A stretch of 64,000 nt of DNA from Monomorium pharaonis. Lineage: Eukaryota; Arthropoda; Insecta; Hymenoptera; Formicidae. Both the position numbers and the translations under genes were made by a program. The notes under the pieces are model-generated. The model did not search any database. It had not been told where the DNA came from and saw nothing but the letters and a program-made list of their open reading frames with translations. Every line of letters begins with the position of its first letter. Positions within the stretch are counted from its first letter, which is position 1. The stretch lies in contig NC_050470.1 of the NCBI RefSeq assembly GCF_013373865.1, positions 12,822,183 through 12,886,182 on the forward strand. Reading direction: 5' to 3'. Shown here piece after piece: positions 19,160 through 31,346 of the stretch.

Positions 19160-19689
19160 TGTTGTGAGTGCGCGACACTCACACAAACTTTACTTGTAAT
19201 AACGAGAAGGGTGTCGAGTGACACCTCGCGCGACGACACCGTCCGGCCTTGCTACCGGGCATCGCACCGGCCTTCACACCGGACATCACACCGAGCTACA
19301 TATCCGGTTACTCATTTGCCACCCGAAATCTCCTGATTTCCGGTGGAATGCGCCTAGCTAGCAATTGCTGGCTAAGCTAGTGCACGGGCCAAAGGCCCGT
19401 GACCGCGAGTGACATCCCTTGGTAACAAGCCGAAAGGCTGAGTATATAAAGACCGCGGAAAGAGAACGAGTGGGCTCATAATCAATAATAATAGCGACGA
19501 GTATATGTCGCTCGTCGAAACTACAAACTAGACGTAGTAACACATCTTTCGGGTTCGCTAACGAAAACTGTACAGGAAGAACAAATATATATCTCTTGTT
19601 ATTAACTCTCGGCGTTATCTTTGGAAACCTGATCCCGAGGAGTCATCGGCAGCGGTCCCGCACTGTATCCCGAGACCAGGGATACAACA
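19160..19689 (+). repeat. 3' LTR
   Basis: 530 bp, matching 9211-9741 with five visible differences: T4 against T3 near 19315, A/C near 19570, A/T near 19602, loss of 'at' or 'a' near 19620, and an extra C near 19658. Complete to the terminal ACAACA. Confidence 0.95.
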
Positions 19690-19690
19690 A

Positions 19691-20190
19691 NNNNNNNNNN
19701 NNNNNNNNNNNNNNNNNNNNNNNNNNNNNNNNNNNNNNNNNNNNNNNNNNNNNNNNNNNNNNNNNNNNNNNNNNNNNNNNNNNNNNNNNNNNNNNNNNNN
19801 NNNNNNNNNNNNNNNNNNNNNNNNNNNNNNNNNNNNNNNNNNNNNNNNNNNNNNNNNNNNNNNNNNNNNNNNNNNNNNNNNNNNNNNNNNNNNNNNNNNN
19901 NNNNNNNNNNNNNNNNNNNNNNNNNNNNNNNNNNNNNNNNNNNNNNNNNNNNNNNNNNNNNNNNNNNNNNNNNNNNNNNNNNNNNNNNNNNNNNNNNNNN
20001 NNNNNNNNNNNNNNNNNNNNNNNNNNNNNNNNNNNNNNNNNNNNNNNNNNNNNNNNNNNNNNNNNNNNNNNNNNNNNNNNNNNNNNNNNNNNNNNNNNNN
20101 NNNNNNNNNNNNNNNNNNNNNNNNNNNNNNNNNNNNNNNNNNNNNNNNNNNNNNNNNNNNNNNNNNNNNNNNNNNNNNNNNNNNNNNNNN
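19691..20190. other. Assembly gap of exactly 500 N
   Basis: A fixed-size gap of unknown true length starting one base after the 3' LTR. It removes the downstream target duplication and the link to the next segment. Confidence 0.99.
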
Positions 20191-20560
20191 ATATCGTGCT
20201 CATCACCAGCACTACTATCATTACTATCATCACTATCATTATCATTAATCTCAACATCATCACTCGAATGATTGTTATCATCATTAAAATTATTGTGACT
20301 ATCATTATTTTCATCTTCATTGCAATTTTCTTGCATTCTAACTTCTTGAGTAGTGCTATCACCACTTTGACTCTCATCTGAATTGGAATCTTCTAATGAA
20401 TCAATGAAAGATTTACGAAGAATCGAAGAAATATTTTCAAGTCTGGCTCTTTTATTCTCTGCTCTGTTGACCTTCCTCTCAAGCTTTCTCTTAAAATACT
20501 GAATCTTGAAGACAAATAAAAAATAAAAAATTGGAAGAATATTTCTCAATACAAACAAAG
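20191..20560 (-). pseudogene. Fragment of an acidic protein frame, cut by the gap
   Basis: Minus-strand frame with a basic helix (KRKLERKVNRAENKRARLE) followed by a Ser/Asp/Asn-rich acidic stretch that runs into the gap. Resembles the N-terminal region of transposase-type proteins, but no catalytic part is visible. The more upstream part of the frame (to 20705) is hydrophobic and AT-rich and may be non-coding. It might belong with the transposase remains at 24083-25640, though orientation and distance do not prove it. Confidence 0.35.
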
Positions 20561-20705
20561 TATTTTTAAGACTAACAAGCAAATAAGATAAGAAATAAGC
20601 AATAAGACCAGGTAAATAATTAATTGTACTAATATCGAAAAATTGAAATGTAAGAGGTTGCATATAAAATAATAAAATAAAAGTAGAAGTTTCCAGACAA
20701 TTCAT

Positions 20706-21360
20706 ATCATTTTAAGTGTTTTTCAAATTTCTAAATATAATTTTTAATTTAACTTAATTACTCTTTTAAAAGAATTAATTATAAGTTTCAACTAGTTATT
20801 TTTGAAACACATAAACTTTAACTTATTAACTTTTTCCCAAGGTAAAAACTTACCAATAAAAGAAAAAAATTGTAAAAGAAAATTCACTACATACAAAAAA
20901 CAATATTTTTTGTTGTTATGTAAACTTAGTTTTTAAATAAAATATTAAATTTATTTGATGTTTTAACTATTTTGTTATTTACAGTAATAATCTAACTTTA
21001 AGAAATTATAATATTCTAATTTAATATAATAATGCTTTTCTAAGTTAACTTTTAATTTAACTTAAATTAATTTAATCTTCACGCAACTTTTAAGAGAGTT
21101 AGTCTTTTATTCATGTAATTTTTAACATAGTTAAATTAATTTTAAGTTATTAACTCTAACTTAATTCAGTTTAAAATAATACAGTGTGTAAAATTTGGCT
21201 TTACATGAGTGAAAAAGTTATATCGCACAAGATACAAACCGTATTTTTCGTAATTAATGCACGGAAATCACGATTTAGCAAGCTCGACAAACATGTATAA
21301 TTGCGTTTTTGTGTATGTATTGCGAAAAGTATATTAACTTACTCAAAACCCCTGTAAAAT
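20706..21360. other. AT-rich spacer, no gene seen
   Basis: Very AT-rich sequence with repeated TTAACTTAA-like words and no coding frame of interest. I see nothing further in it. Confidence 0.6.
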
Positions 21361-21504
21361 CCTACACAGCACAGAATATCGCAATATCCATTAGATATCC
21401 GAGGGATATAGTAATAACCGTAGGACATTCATGGGATTGCAATATGTCCAATTGGATATCTCGATAACCTGGGGATATCCTCAGGATAAAGTGTGCTGTG
21501 TGGG
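21361..21504. mobile_element. Mini inverted-repeat element, GGATATCC-rich
   Basis: Ends CCTACACAGCAC and GTGCTGTGTGGG form an imperfect 12-bp inverted repeat. The 120-bp interior is built from diverged GGATATCC-type palindromes. The same interior motif fills the larger element at 37665-38912. Boundaries inferred from the repeat alone. Confidence 0.5.
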
Positions 21505-21781
21505 ATATAACAAATATATACCTATATAATAAGAATTTATATAATATAAAAACGGTTAAGATTTTTAATTTTTTTAGGACAATAATAGATGCTAGAATTT
21601 TAGGACTTAAGATGCTGTCTGAATTTGTATTCTTATGCAAGTACAAAAGATATTTTTTACTATAATAATAAAATAATATTTTTTTATATGTTACTTACTG
21701 GTTTATCTTCGTTGTCCATTGCCAAAAGATAAAAACCAATGTGCGAAGGCCAAAAGTGAGGACAATAAAATTATTGAAGTT
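21505..21781. other. AT-rich spacer
   Basis: No gene, repeat boundary or motif seen. Confidence 0.5.
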
Positions 21782-23125
21782 TGAATTACTTGGTAAATCG
21801 TATGCCGCAACTGGTGTTAGGTTAAGTTAGAGATATAGTCCACGGATTTGATATAGCCCAACAGAATCGATATATAATATATATATACCCAGCTAGCAAA
21901 ATGATGCAAACTTTGCGCGAAGTTTGCCGCAAACTCGAGCAAACCTTTGCAACAAAATTACGACAAGGTGTGTCCGCATTAAGCTTAACTTTTGCTGGCA
22001 AGGCTTGTTGTAAATAGTATGACGCATATTTTATGCAAATAACAGGGTAAAATTTACTAGTAAAGCATAACAACAAATTTGCAGCAAGAACAAGGCAAAC
22101 CTTGCTGTACACAATATGATAGCAAATTTGTGGCAAGAATAGAGTAAAGCTTGCTGTACATAGCATGATAGCAAATTTGTGGCAAAAACAAGGCAAACCT
22201 TGCTATGCACAATATGATAGCAAATTTGTGGCAAGAACAGGACAAATATTGTCGAAATTTAGATCAACAAAAATGATTATTAGACTGAAATATTAGACTG
22301 ATTAGTCCAATATCAAATGTAAATGGTGCAATCGTACTTGGTTCTCTGTTCTCAACGAGCCCCTTTTATTAATCCAGTAGGTAAATCTTTTTCACGAGAA
22401 ATGCGCCATCTCGAGATAGATAGTAAAGTCAGAAATAAAGTTTAAAACCCGATAATGCAACCCTGTTATTTGCATAAAATGTGCGTCATACTATTTGCGA
22501 CAAGCCTTGCCAACAAAAACTAAGCTGTTTACGGACACACCTTGTCGCAATTTTGTTGCGAAAGTATGCTGGGCAAGTTTTATTTTGTTCTTGCTACTAA
22601 TTTGCCGTTATTCTGTGCTTAACAAGATTTCCTGTTTCTGCTATAAATTTTTTGTCATGTCGTGTAGCAAGGTTTGCTCTGTTATTTGCTTAAATTTTGC
22701 ATTTTATCGTGTCGGAACAAATCTTGTAATTTCTATACGTAATATTTATGTACAAGTCTTTCTCTGTTATTTGCAGCATCGTGTGATGAAAACTTTTGCC
22801 GTAAATTTGCTCGAAACTTTTAGAAAACAAAGCAACAAACAATTACTTGTCATAAAATTGTTGTCAAAATTGAAACAATTCTTGCTGTAAAGCTTTCACG
22901 ATATGTGATTTTAACAGGCCTGGCTAGCTGGGTATACCAATATACCGTATTGATATGTATCGTCAATCGCAATATCGATATATTTAAAAATATATATCAG
23001 CCTGTGATAAAATTTATTACTTGCTTAATCGTGTGCCACTATAATGTTAGGTTAAGTTAGAGGTTAGAGGTATAGCCCGCGGACGTCATATAACTCCACA
23101 GAATCGATATACATATATCGTCAAT
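21782..23125. repeat. Direct repeat pair flanking the 21888-22932 element
   Basis: About 95 bp at 21785-21880 (GTTAGGTTAAGTTAGAG..., ending in AACAGAATCGATATA) recurs at about 23020-23120. Copies are about 75-80% alike. The element between them starts just after the first copy. Either a tandem duplication of older sequence interrupted by the element, or two copies of a small repeat. Confidence 0.5.
21888..22932. mobile_element. 1.05-kb non-autonomous TIR element with GCAAATTTGC-type tandem repeats
   Basis: Ends CCCAGCTAGC and GCTAGCTGGG, flanked by TA (21886-21887 and 22933-22934). Left and right arms at about 21956-22048 and 22461-22553 form a ~93-bp inverted repeat (with GCGTCATACTATTTGC on the right). 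Between the left arm and the centre, a ~55-bp unit with GCAAATTTGTGGCAAGAA is repeated in tandem about four times (22065-22250). Diverged inverted copies lie on the right (22560-22890). No protein is encoded. TA flanks suggest mobilisation by a Tc1/mariner-type transposase. Confidence 0.7.
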
Positions 23126-24082
23126 TACAGTATTGATATATCTAAATATATATCACCCTGATAAAATTTAAATTTTTATCAGATTTATTTAATACGAATT
23201 AAAAGACTTCAAAAATGTTTGAGAAAATCTATATTTTTTCTTTGAATTTTTTATTATCTAAATTATAAAATATTATAAAAAATCTGAAAAATTTTCCAAA
23301 AAATGATAAAATTATATAGAAATGCTTAAAAATAATGAAAAATTATGAGAACACTTTTTACCAAGATTAACAATTTTTTGTGGAAATTTTTATATAATTT
23401 TTTTGTAAATATCAGAATTATTCAGAGTTTCTGTATAATTTTTTAAGTATAATTTTTTAAATATAATTTGTGTATAACTTTTTTAAAAAATTTCTCAAAT
23501 TATTTATCTTAGAATATTTCATATTTTACATATATGAAAAATACTGAGAAAAGATGTTACACTTTCTCAGTATTTCTAAAGTGTTTTAATTTGTAGAAAA
23601 CTTGTGAGAAACATTTTTACTAGGGCAATTAAAGTTCGATACAAAAAATTATATTTTAAAAATTATAACCGCAAAATAAAAAAGATATAAAGTCCGTGAC
23701 ACACGTAATGTATGTGTTCATGTTAAATTGCATGTGAATTAGTATTGTTTCTTGATCACAAAAACAATGTATCGCAAGTTTAATAAAATGTTTTAGTTGC
23801 CACCAATCCCAGTAAGAAATGACTCATCAAATCGATGTCAAATTGATGTCGAATCGATGAGTTATTTCGACATCGGATCGAAAGTATCATATTGATATCA
23901 TTTCGATCTCGAATCAAGATTTTACCAATAACGAGAATGTCACCGAGTTATAACAGTAAAATTGAACAAAACAATAACAGGAGTGGCTATTTATCATTCA
24001 TGTCATGTTATTTAAGGCAACTCAAAAATAAGTCGAAATTCAAACAAACGTCGAGTTTTTTACCTCTGCTAGCACTATCGAG
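23126..24082. other. AT-rich region with a short TCGATGTCGA-rich patch
   Basis: No gene seen. At 23823-23930 the sequence is composed of diverged ATCGATGTCGA-type palindromes, similar in style to the palindrome-rich elements elsewhere in the window. Confidence 0.45.
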
Positions 24083-25640
24083 CTAATTGCGACGTCCAAG
24101 ACGTCGTTTTGGCATCGTTTCGATATTAGATTTCTCACTGGGTTGAATTGGTAATTGCAATTCTTCAAACATACGATTTGATAATTCTAATGGTTTTCTT
24201 TTAACCTTTTGCATATGATTTTCGAATTTAAAACAGCTAAAATTGTCTAAATAACCAAAGGTTTTTACATAGTTGGCCAAATGAATGAGATTATGAATGT
24301 TGTATGACAAATATTCGTCACCATAAATCTTTCCATAATTTGAAACAAACCATACCAATAACGAATTAGCATAAGCATTAAACAATATACATAACTGTGG
24401 GTTACTTAATCCTATAGAAATCTCGTTATAGCAACAGTAAGACAAACAAAATAATCATAATATATTGGTCACATTATTGACTTCATTATAACAATTCCAG
24501 TATATAACAAGAATTGTCGGAACTCTGTAGCTTTCCATCTCTCAAGTTCATGTAAACTTCTTGGTTTTCTTGAAAATTCTGCTGAAATACAGGACCTAAT
24601 TACTTTTAGACGAAACGAAACAGAATTTATATCTTCTGCTGTCAATCTAATATTTCTATTCCCTTTAATTCAAAATCGCAGCAATCTTTTCATAATACCT
24701 AAGCAAATTAAATGCATGTAATCCAATGGAATTTGTGAAATCATATCAATTAATAATTTTTCCAATATAAAATTATGTTCCTAAACTATGTTCAATTTGA
24801 ATTCGATTTCTAAATGTATTGTTTGTACGTAAAGTACAATCAATTTCGGGAAAAGTTACTTTATTTTTTACAAAGTCACCTTCTTGTATACATTTAGAAC
24901 AAGAAAAATATCCACACTGACTTTTCATATAAGTAATGAATGATTCAGTCGAAGCGTCACATACAATTGCATTAATAACAACTCTAAACTTTTTATTGTA
25001 AACAGTTATACCACGTTGAGAAAGTACAATAAATTTATTAACAAAATCAGTTAGAAATTTATATAGCGTCAGTAGGCTTGCACATACCATGATATACTCC
25101 AATAATAAAAGGCATTGTGTAAACATCAATTTCTTCAATTGATGCCAAAATCGGCCAAAATTGACTACCGGAACTCTTACAAAGTGGTAATCCGCCTATA
25201 TTTAAATTTAATTTTATTTCCTTAGTCTGTAAAAATTTGAAATATATTTTTATGACTCGTTCCAGACCAGAAGAAAAGTGTACATAGCAACCACAGCCTA
25301 CACCTCTAAAATTAACGGACGCATTTCGTGGGGTTTCAAGTAAGACTCTGACAATATTAGGTAATTCAATATGACCGTGTTTTTTTAGAATCAAAGGTAA
25401 TTTGTTAGCTGTATTATGTGAAATGTTCTCTTCAATGATTAATTTTTGTAAATCTGTTCGTAAATTTGTTTAATTTATACAATCGCTAATATCTGCCAAT
25501 GTAGGAGTGTCATCTTTATCAAATGAAGATCGTGATTCAATATCACATTCTTCATCAAATGAAGAACATGATTCAATATCTACCGGAGAAAGTGCTATGT
25601 TCCGAACAATCGATTGTATTGAAGAATCTTTATAACAATG
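24083..25640 (-). pseudogene. CACTA/EnSpm-like transposase fossil (Transposase_21 / DUF4218 type)
   Basis: Read on the minus strand from about 25640, with pieces in several frames. An acidic N-terminal region comes first. A central region follows with GVGCGCYVHF, then L-N-I-G-G-L-P-L-C-K-S-S-G-S-Q-F-W-P (25140-25200), then YNKKFRVVINAIVCDA and a C-x2-C...C knot (24880-25000). A C-terminal part, Y-x-G-D-E-Y-L-S-Y-N-I-H-N-L-I-H-L (24250-24330), is typical of DUF4218-like domains. Frameshifts and stops separate the parts, and a stretch near 24450-24780 is weakly coding. The family call is from recalled motifs; insects carry many such copies. No ends located. Confidence 0.65.
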
Positions 25641-27330
25641 CAATTCACAATTAATTAACCGGTTCCTTCATCTTTTTGATAAATACCGTATGTCCTTAGA
25701 CATGATGCAGAGAGATTGTGGTTATTCAAGAAGGCTATAAAAATTTTACATAAAAAAATATTTTTTTAATGTTGTATGACTTGTTTAAATCCACAATTTT
25801 TTAATTTAAGTATTAAAGAATTCCAGAAGTATTAACAATAAAATAAAATTATTAAAAAATTATTTTTAAAAAAACATTCTCTATAGACAGCATTATACGT
25901 ATAAAAAAAGATAAACCATATTTTAATACATAGCTTGCCGGTCTGTGAAGCTGGCATGACATTCTATAAATTTCAAAATATGAATTTTAAATACTAAGAG
26001 TTCTAATAACATTTTTAAGTTCTACAGTTTCTGATAAAAATTAAAAAGTTTCGCATTTTTTATACATATAAAAAAGTAAAAATTGAAAAATTGTCAAGTT
26101 AATTTTGTGGATCTAGTACGACACCCTCCCCTTTAAAGAACCAAAATCCGTTGAATATTATCAATTTTTAATAGAGTTTCCGACAGTTCTACTCGAGACG
26201 TATACAAAATTTCAGATTGATATTCCAGCATCAATAATTTTTAAACATTTTTTTATATCCGGGTCCAGCACGATACTTACAATTAGTGAAAATGATTTTT
26301 TAGCAGTTCTAATGATAGTTCTCCACAGTTCTAAAAGTTTTATGCTTTACATTTATTTTTATAAAGAGTTTCGACCGTTAATTTATTTTTAAGCAGTTTT
26401 AATGAATTATATCTACCATGAGATTTAGTGAAAATGTGTCATTAGAACTGCTGGAAATTATCAGAATAGCACATTTTCACTAATTGCAATATCATACTGG
26501 ATGTAATAATTAAAAAATGTTAAAAAATTAATTAATGATTGGAACTCTTAATAAAAATAATTGTAAAACATAGAACTGTTTAAGAACTGTCGAGAACTAT
26601 CATTAGCCCTGGAATAGTATACCTATATTTTTCGACCATTAACGTTTTACTGGGTTAAAAATGTACTCCATTTGTTCCCAAACGTGCTGCATTGAACAGA
26701 TGAACTAGAATTATTATTATGCTACATGAATTTCTTTGTCTTTTTATGGTAAAGACGATGGTATAATCCGCAATAATATTAAAATTATCATTAAATATGT
26801 AAAAATTAATTTAAACAAAATAAAATTAGAAAAAATCACAAAAATAATTTCTTTTCAAATTCGTGTTGGGCAACAAAATTATCTCAGTAAGCCATTCTAG
26901 GGTTAGAATTACTGAAAATCATTAAAAGAGATATGAGATGAGTTTAAAAAAAAAAGCAATTTGCAATGTGAAATAGATACATAGGCCAACGTTCTTATTT
27001 TAAAACTATCTTAAATAATGTTTTAAGATGCTAATATGGCTGTGATTGACTTATGACATTTTAAGACTATACTCAAGATGGTTTTAAATATACAAACCGA
27101 CTATCAAAACTGACTTTGTATTTGTATGTGTTATACTTACTCTTTGATCCCAATATATGTGTTGCAATTTGTAATAGTAGGTTTATTAATAGTCTTCAAA
27201 TATTAATTTATACAGATGTAACCTTTGATCCAATTCCTCGGAAGTGTAATGGAAACTGTAAGATAACAAGATTTTCCCTTAAAATTAGAACATTAGTAGT
27301 AATTCATGGGTATTAAGATAAAAATTTTGT
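25641..27330. other. AT-rich spacer with one foldback patch
   Basis: No gene seen. 26228-26300 and about 26445-26530 form an inverted repeat (arms include TTAGTGAAAATG and CATTTTCACTAA), and the interior is rich in AGTTCT/AGAACT words. Probably the remains of a small foldback element. Confidence 0.45.
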
Positions 27331-27331
27331 T

Positions 27332-27372
<41 letters not shown>
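27331..27372. repeat. Compound (CA)n(TA)n microsatellite
   Basis: Alternating CA then TA dinucleotides over about 42 bases. Confidence 0.9.
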
Positions 27373-28269
27373 GTATATATACACACTACTAAAAAAAAAT
27401 AGGGAACACTTTTTGTATACCGAAAATTTAAGCTATTTTCAAACTGCTGCAACTCAACAAAAAATCATCGTAGAAACAAAATCCAAAAAGCGTTTTAAAG
27501 CTTGAAACTTCTTGTTTCAAATGTTTTTTGGCGATTTTAGTTATCTTTTTTTTACCAACGTGGCACAATGATGAAGCTTGATCCGTTAAAATGAAAATTT
27601 TTTATGCGAATTTGCTGCATTGCATCTCGCGTGAAAAAAAATCATAGAGTATTTTTGTTACATTCCTCTTAAAGCGGGAACTTTTCCCTTTAATTTGAGT
27701 GATTGTTCATTGCTGTACGATTTTTTTGACTGAGTTATTGAGATTTTAATAAAAAATGGTCATTTTGACTTTCATCGCTTGTTACTCGTGAACAAATCAA
27801 TGTACAGGGCTCAGCAAACAAGCGTTGGAAAGTTGAAAGTATACACTTTTGAATGCTGTTATCAATTTTTTCACAGATTTACTTTTTCTAACAACAAATC
27901 GCGTTCAAAGTTTACGTAAAAAATCGCATATTTTACGGTTTTCATTTAGTTCAATGTACTATTGTGAAGAAAGATCTATGGGGGACGTGGTTAGGTTTGG
28001 TTCAATCAGAAGGCCCCCTTTTACAAACAATAAAACATGTCGGATATATTTAATCTTTTATGTACACTTGTTATTGCGTAAGTGTATAATTGATCTCTTG
28101 AGGTAGCCGGAAGTTGGTTAGTACTGGACTTGGTGGGAGTAGGCGTCACTCGGAGTAGCTTCTCGGTGGTTGTGACTTCCTCAGCACTCTTAGCCTCGGA
28201 AGAGGGTCCGTATAGGATGTGGAAGGATTAGGCGGCACCCGAAGGTGCCCGGAGAAAACTAGGTTGCTT
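27373..28269. other. Spacer, no gene seen
   Basis: AT-rich to about 28090, then GC-rich from 28100 on, marking a composition switch into the next feature. The start (ATAGGGAACACTTTTTG) looks like a dispersed repeat, but no boundary could be fixed. Confidence 0.4.
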
Positions 28270-28737
28270 CTATTCGCTGTCGCTGCCGAAGAGCTCCCTG
28301 AACACGGCTCGCTTCTTCTCTAGGAGAGCGCGGGGAATATGCTTCCCAGGTGTCTGAGGGAGCGCTCGTGGAGTCTTAGGGGCTTCTGGTGACGCTGGCG
28401 AAGCAGCGATAATATCGTCGGAGGAGGCCTGCGTACCCCTGGTGGTCAGGTCTGAGATCACCCGAGGGCCGGTTGCGGTTTGTGTGGCCCGGCCAATGGA
28501 AACCGCAGGACCAGTTGTTGCGGTCTGCGATGCTCTGGTGATTTTTCCTCGACTAGCGGTCTGTGTCGCCCTGTGAACCGGAGGATGGCGCGGAAGACCT
28601 CGGGGCTGGAAACGGGGATCCCTGGGCTTCTCCGGGGAGAAAGCGATCCGGATTAGCCGCCACGGAACGCTGGTCTTCTTCGTCGGCGACTCCCGGGCTC
28701 CCAGTGGCTTCGCAGAGCTCCTGGCGTCCGGCCTCAC
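28270..28737 (-). CDS. Unknown Pro/Arg/Thr-rich protein frame
   Basis: 155 aa, open, in a GC-rich island unlike its AT-rich neighbours. The middle contains four diverged repeats of the form R-A-T-Q-T-A/R-A-S-Q-T-A, and the C-terminus is K-R-A-V-F-R-E-L-F-G-S-D-S-E. Predicted disordered. Could be the tail of a gag-like ORF of a retroelement or a host protein exon. There is no recognised domain, and the start codon is not certain. Confidence 0.35.
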   Translation of the reverse strand: MRPDARSSAKPLGARESPTKKTSVPWRLIRIAFSPEKPRDPRFQPRGLPRHPPVHRATQTASRGKITRASQTATTGPAVSIGRATQTATGPRVISDLTTRGTQASSDDIIAASPASPEAPKTPRALPQTPGKHIPRALLEKKRAVFRELFGSDSE

Positions 28738-29357
28738 CGGATTGGTCCTAAGACCGCGGTGGCCGAGTTGGCGACAGCGGGGCAGCGTGGCTGTGTTGCC
28801 TCCCGGAGGAGTTCCTCGTCGTACCAGAGAGCTCGCCCGCGCCGAAAGTCAGATACACCGTTGGTACTACTTCCAAAAAGTAATCGCAAGCGTAGTATAG
28901 GCCCTAATGAGCTCTCTATACGTGAAGCTTGGCTTGATTCCGTCGGTGGTCTGCTTATGTAAACCTGATGTTACATTTCTTCTTGTGAGTTGAGGCGCCG
29001 CGCTTTCGCCTAGTGGCGGCCGCGCGCACTACTCGCGGTCGCCGGGGCCGCTGACCCGGCCGCGGACGCTGCGTGCGCGCGCGCGCGCGTCGCGCTGTGG
29101 CGTGCCGCCACAGATCCAATCACATTGCTAAAGCAAAGTTTTATAGTACGATTACTCTCCAGTAATAAACACTAACGTTCATGAAATAAAACATTTGTAT
29201 TCCACGTGTTTATCATTCTTGAAATTGCTGAAATTGCTTAAAATGTTTTTTCAACAATTTTTCAACACCCTTTTGACGAAGTTACAAAACCAACCTTACA
29301 TTTCTTTTTAAATGACGCTTACCGTCGACATTAGCGTTATCCAATGTGCACCATGTA
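28738..29357. other. GC-rich then AT-rich spacer
   Basis: 28980-29110 is extremely GC-rich (GCGGCCGCGCGC, then a (GC)n run and an inverted GTGGCGTGCCGCCAC). After 29110 the DNA is AT-rich. No gene seen; a CpG-rich end of an unknown element is possible. Confidence 0.4.
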
Positions 29358-29475
29358 GGGTGCGTTCCACTTAACGCTCGCAACGCTCACTCTCGCAACG
29401 TTACGATCATTCGTTCCATTAGCATGAGCATTGCGATAAGTGGAACGAGTTAAGAGCATCTTTAGTATCATAAAA

Positions 29476-30977
29476 ATGGCGGAGACTACAGCTGTGATTA
29501 GTGCCGTATATTAAGGAATTATGATTCAACCAGTGAAAGTGATTCTAGTTTTGATGAAGAATATGAAATATTACAAGAAAAAACAAAACGTGTTATACGG
29601 CCTCGTATTGCAAACTACGCAGAATTGGTTGTTTTGCGCTATACGGACTACGAATTTAAAAGTCATCTTAGGTTAGATATTATTTTTTAAATACTTTTAA
29701 TTATTTTTTAAATATATAAAATTTAATATTAAAACAAGATTTTGATACTTTATAAAGATATTTATTACGCAATTTTTAGAATAAAATATAATTTGCCTCA
29801 TTTATGATTGTAATCATTGAAAAATGTAACTATTATATATTCTGTACAAATTTTTTTACAGATTGCAGCGCACAACATTTGAATATATTTTAAATATAAT
29901 TAGTGATGCTCTTACTCGAAAAACAAAAGGTTGTAAAACAATTCCACCTCGTCAACAATTTATGATTGCCCTATGGAAAATGGGTACAATGGATTCCTAC
30001 AGGTATAATTTTCTTCACATATTAATTAAATGTCTTAAATACTTAATTAAGTTTAGTTAATAGTTATGTTTATTAATAGATCCATTTGTGATCGCTTTAA
30101 CGTGGGAAGGGCTACAGCGTTGAGAGCTGTCAGAAGAGTCACACATGCATTATTCAATCTGGCTCCTCAATATATTTCTTGGCCTTTGGGTGATAAAGCT
30201 CAACTTACAATGCGCAAATTTGAAGAAAATAGTGGTTTTCTAAGGACGATTGGCGCTATAGACGGAACACACATTAAAATTGAAGCACCTAAAGAAAATT
30301 CTATAGATTATATAAATCGAAAAGGATACCATTCCATTCAACTTCAGGTAGACTCTTACTATAATATTTACAAAAGTAGTTATGTATTAATTTTATTTTG
30401 CTTATATTCTTAATTTTTTTATTGCTTGTAGGTGGTATGTAATTACAGGGCAATGATTACTCATTGTTATGTGGGTCATCCAGGATCAGTTCATGACCAG
30501 AGAGTCTTTAGACAATCGGAAGTTGCTGAATATTTAAATGATGACAGCAAATTTCCTTTCGATAGTCATTTAGTTGGAGATTCTGCGTATGAACTGCATC
30601 AACACCTCTTGGTTCCGTTTAAAGATAACGGACATTTGACCGCTGCACAAAAAAATTTTAATTTCCGTCAATCGTCTGCCAAAGTTGTTGTTGAAAGGTG
30701 TTTTGCACTTTTAAAAGGCCGTATGCGTAGTTTATTACATTGCTTGCCTATGTCTCGAATTGATTTAATGGCTGAATACATAGTAGCTTGTTGCGTTATT
30801 CACAACATTTGTATATTACGTGAAGACGAACTTCTAGTAATACCAGTGCCAGTAGTTATAGACGATCGAGTGGAAGGTTTTCATGTCAATGAGAGACACC
30901 CAAATGTAAACGGTGTTTATAAAAGAAATATTATTATGAATACTTTGCAAAGACATCATATTTATGATAACTTATAA
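29476..30977 (+). pseudogene. Harbinger transposase (DDE_Tnp_4), four exons, 5' frameshift
   Basis: Exons by GT-AG and frame: 29476-29671, 29862-30002, 30080-30347, 30432-30977. The junctions preserve the protein frame (for example CAG|GTGGTA at 30347/30432). Catalytic set: D in IGAIDGTHI, D in LVGDSAYELHQH, E in VVVERCFALLKGR. A helix-turn-helix-like segment (CDRFNVGRATALRAVRRV) precedes. The ATG at 29476 opens the right N-terminal region, but the frame shifts by one base near 29505-29515, where a TAA is met. Exon lengths sum to 1,151, one short of a multiple of three, matching a single-base loss. No other ATG opens the correct frame in exon 1. Otherwise about 383 codons. Confidence 0.85.
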
Positions 30978-31164
30978 AATACTTGAATTTATAACTTAAA
31001 TACATAATAGTAATAGTAATAGTATTTCTAAGTAGTTATAAATAAAGTCTTTATTATAAATAAAGTCTCTATTCTGAGATGGAATTCTAATCTGAAATAT
31101 TATAAGATGGGATCTCAATCTCAATGGGGCTTATTAGTTTAGCAGAAATCCTGCTATCTTATAT

Positions 31165-31346
31165 CAGGGGCTCGATTCTTGAATTTATTTGCAAGAGAAA
31201 CGTATTCGCAAATTCTGTTCTTACAGAAAAGTTGAAAATTTATTGGCTATTGTATGGCTTTTAACCAATAAACTTGCAACTTTTCTGTTAGAGGGGGTAT
31301 TTGCGCATACGTTTTCTTGCGAATGAATTCAAGAATCAAGCCCCTG
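31165..31346. mobile_element. Palindromic MITE of about 180 bp
   Basis: Left arm begins CAGGGGCTCGATTCTTGAAT and the right arm is its near-perfect complement ending AAGCCCCTG, each about 70 bp. ATA occurs just outside both ends (imprecise by a base). It lies between the two Harbinger genes. Confidence 0.75.

Larger units (their letters stand above)
9211..19689 (+). mobile_element. Ty3/gypsy-type, env-bearing LTR retrotransposon (errantivirus-like)
   Basis: 10.5 kb bounded by two near-identical LTRs starting TGTTGT and ending ACAACA. Order: LTR, primer-binding site, gag, protease-RT-RNaseH-integrase, env-like remains, Cys-rich accessory ORF, polypurine tract, LTR. I count five small differences between the LTRs in 530 bp (about 1%), which suggests recent insertion. 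Gag and the accessory ORF are open; pol and env are broken by frameshifts and stops. A target duplication cannot be tested, because the scaffold gap starts one base after the 3' LTR. Confidence 0.93.

Noticed and set aside
19602..20377. Long frames through the gap
   Set aside because: They consist mostly of N and join unrelated sequence on each side.
22065..22250. CRISPR-like look of spaced repeats
   Set aside because: The units are contiguous ~55-bp tandem copies inside a TIR element of a eukaryotic genome, with no unique spacers.
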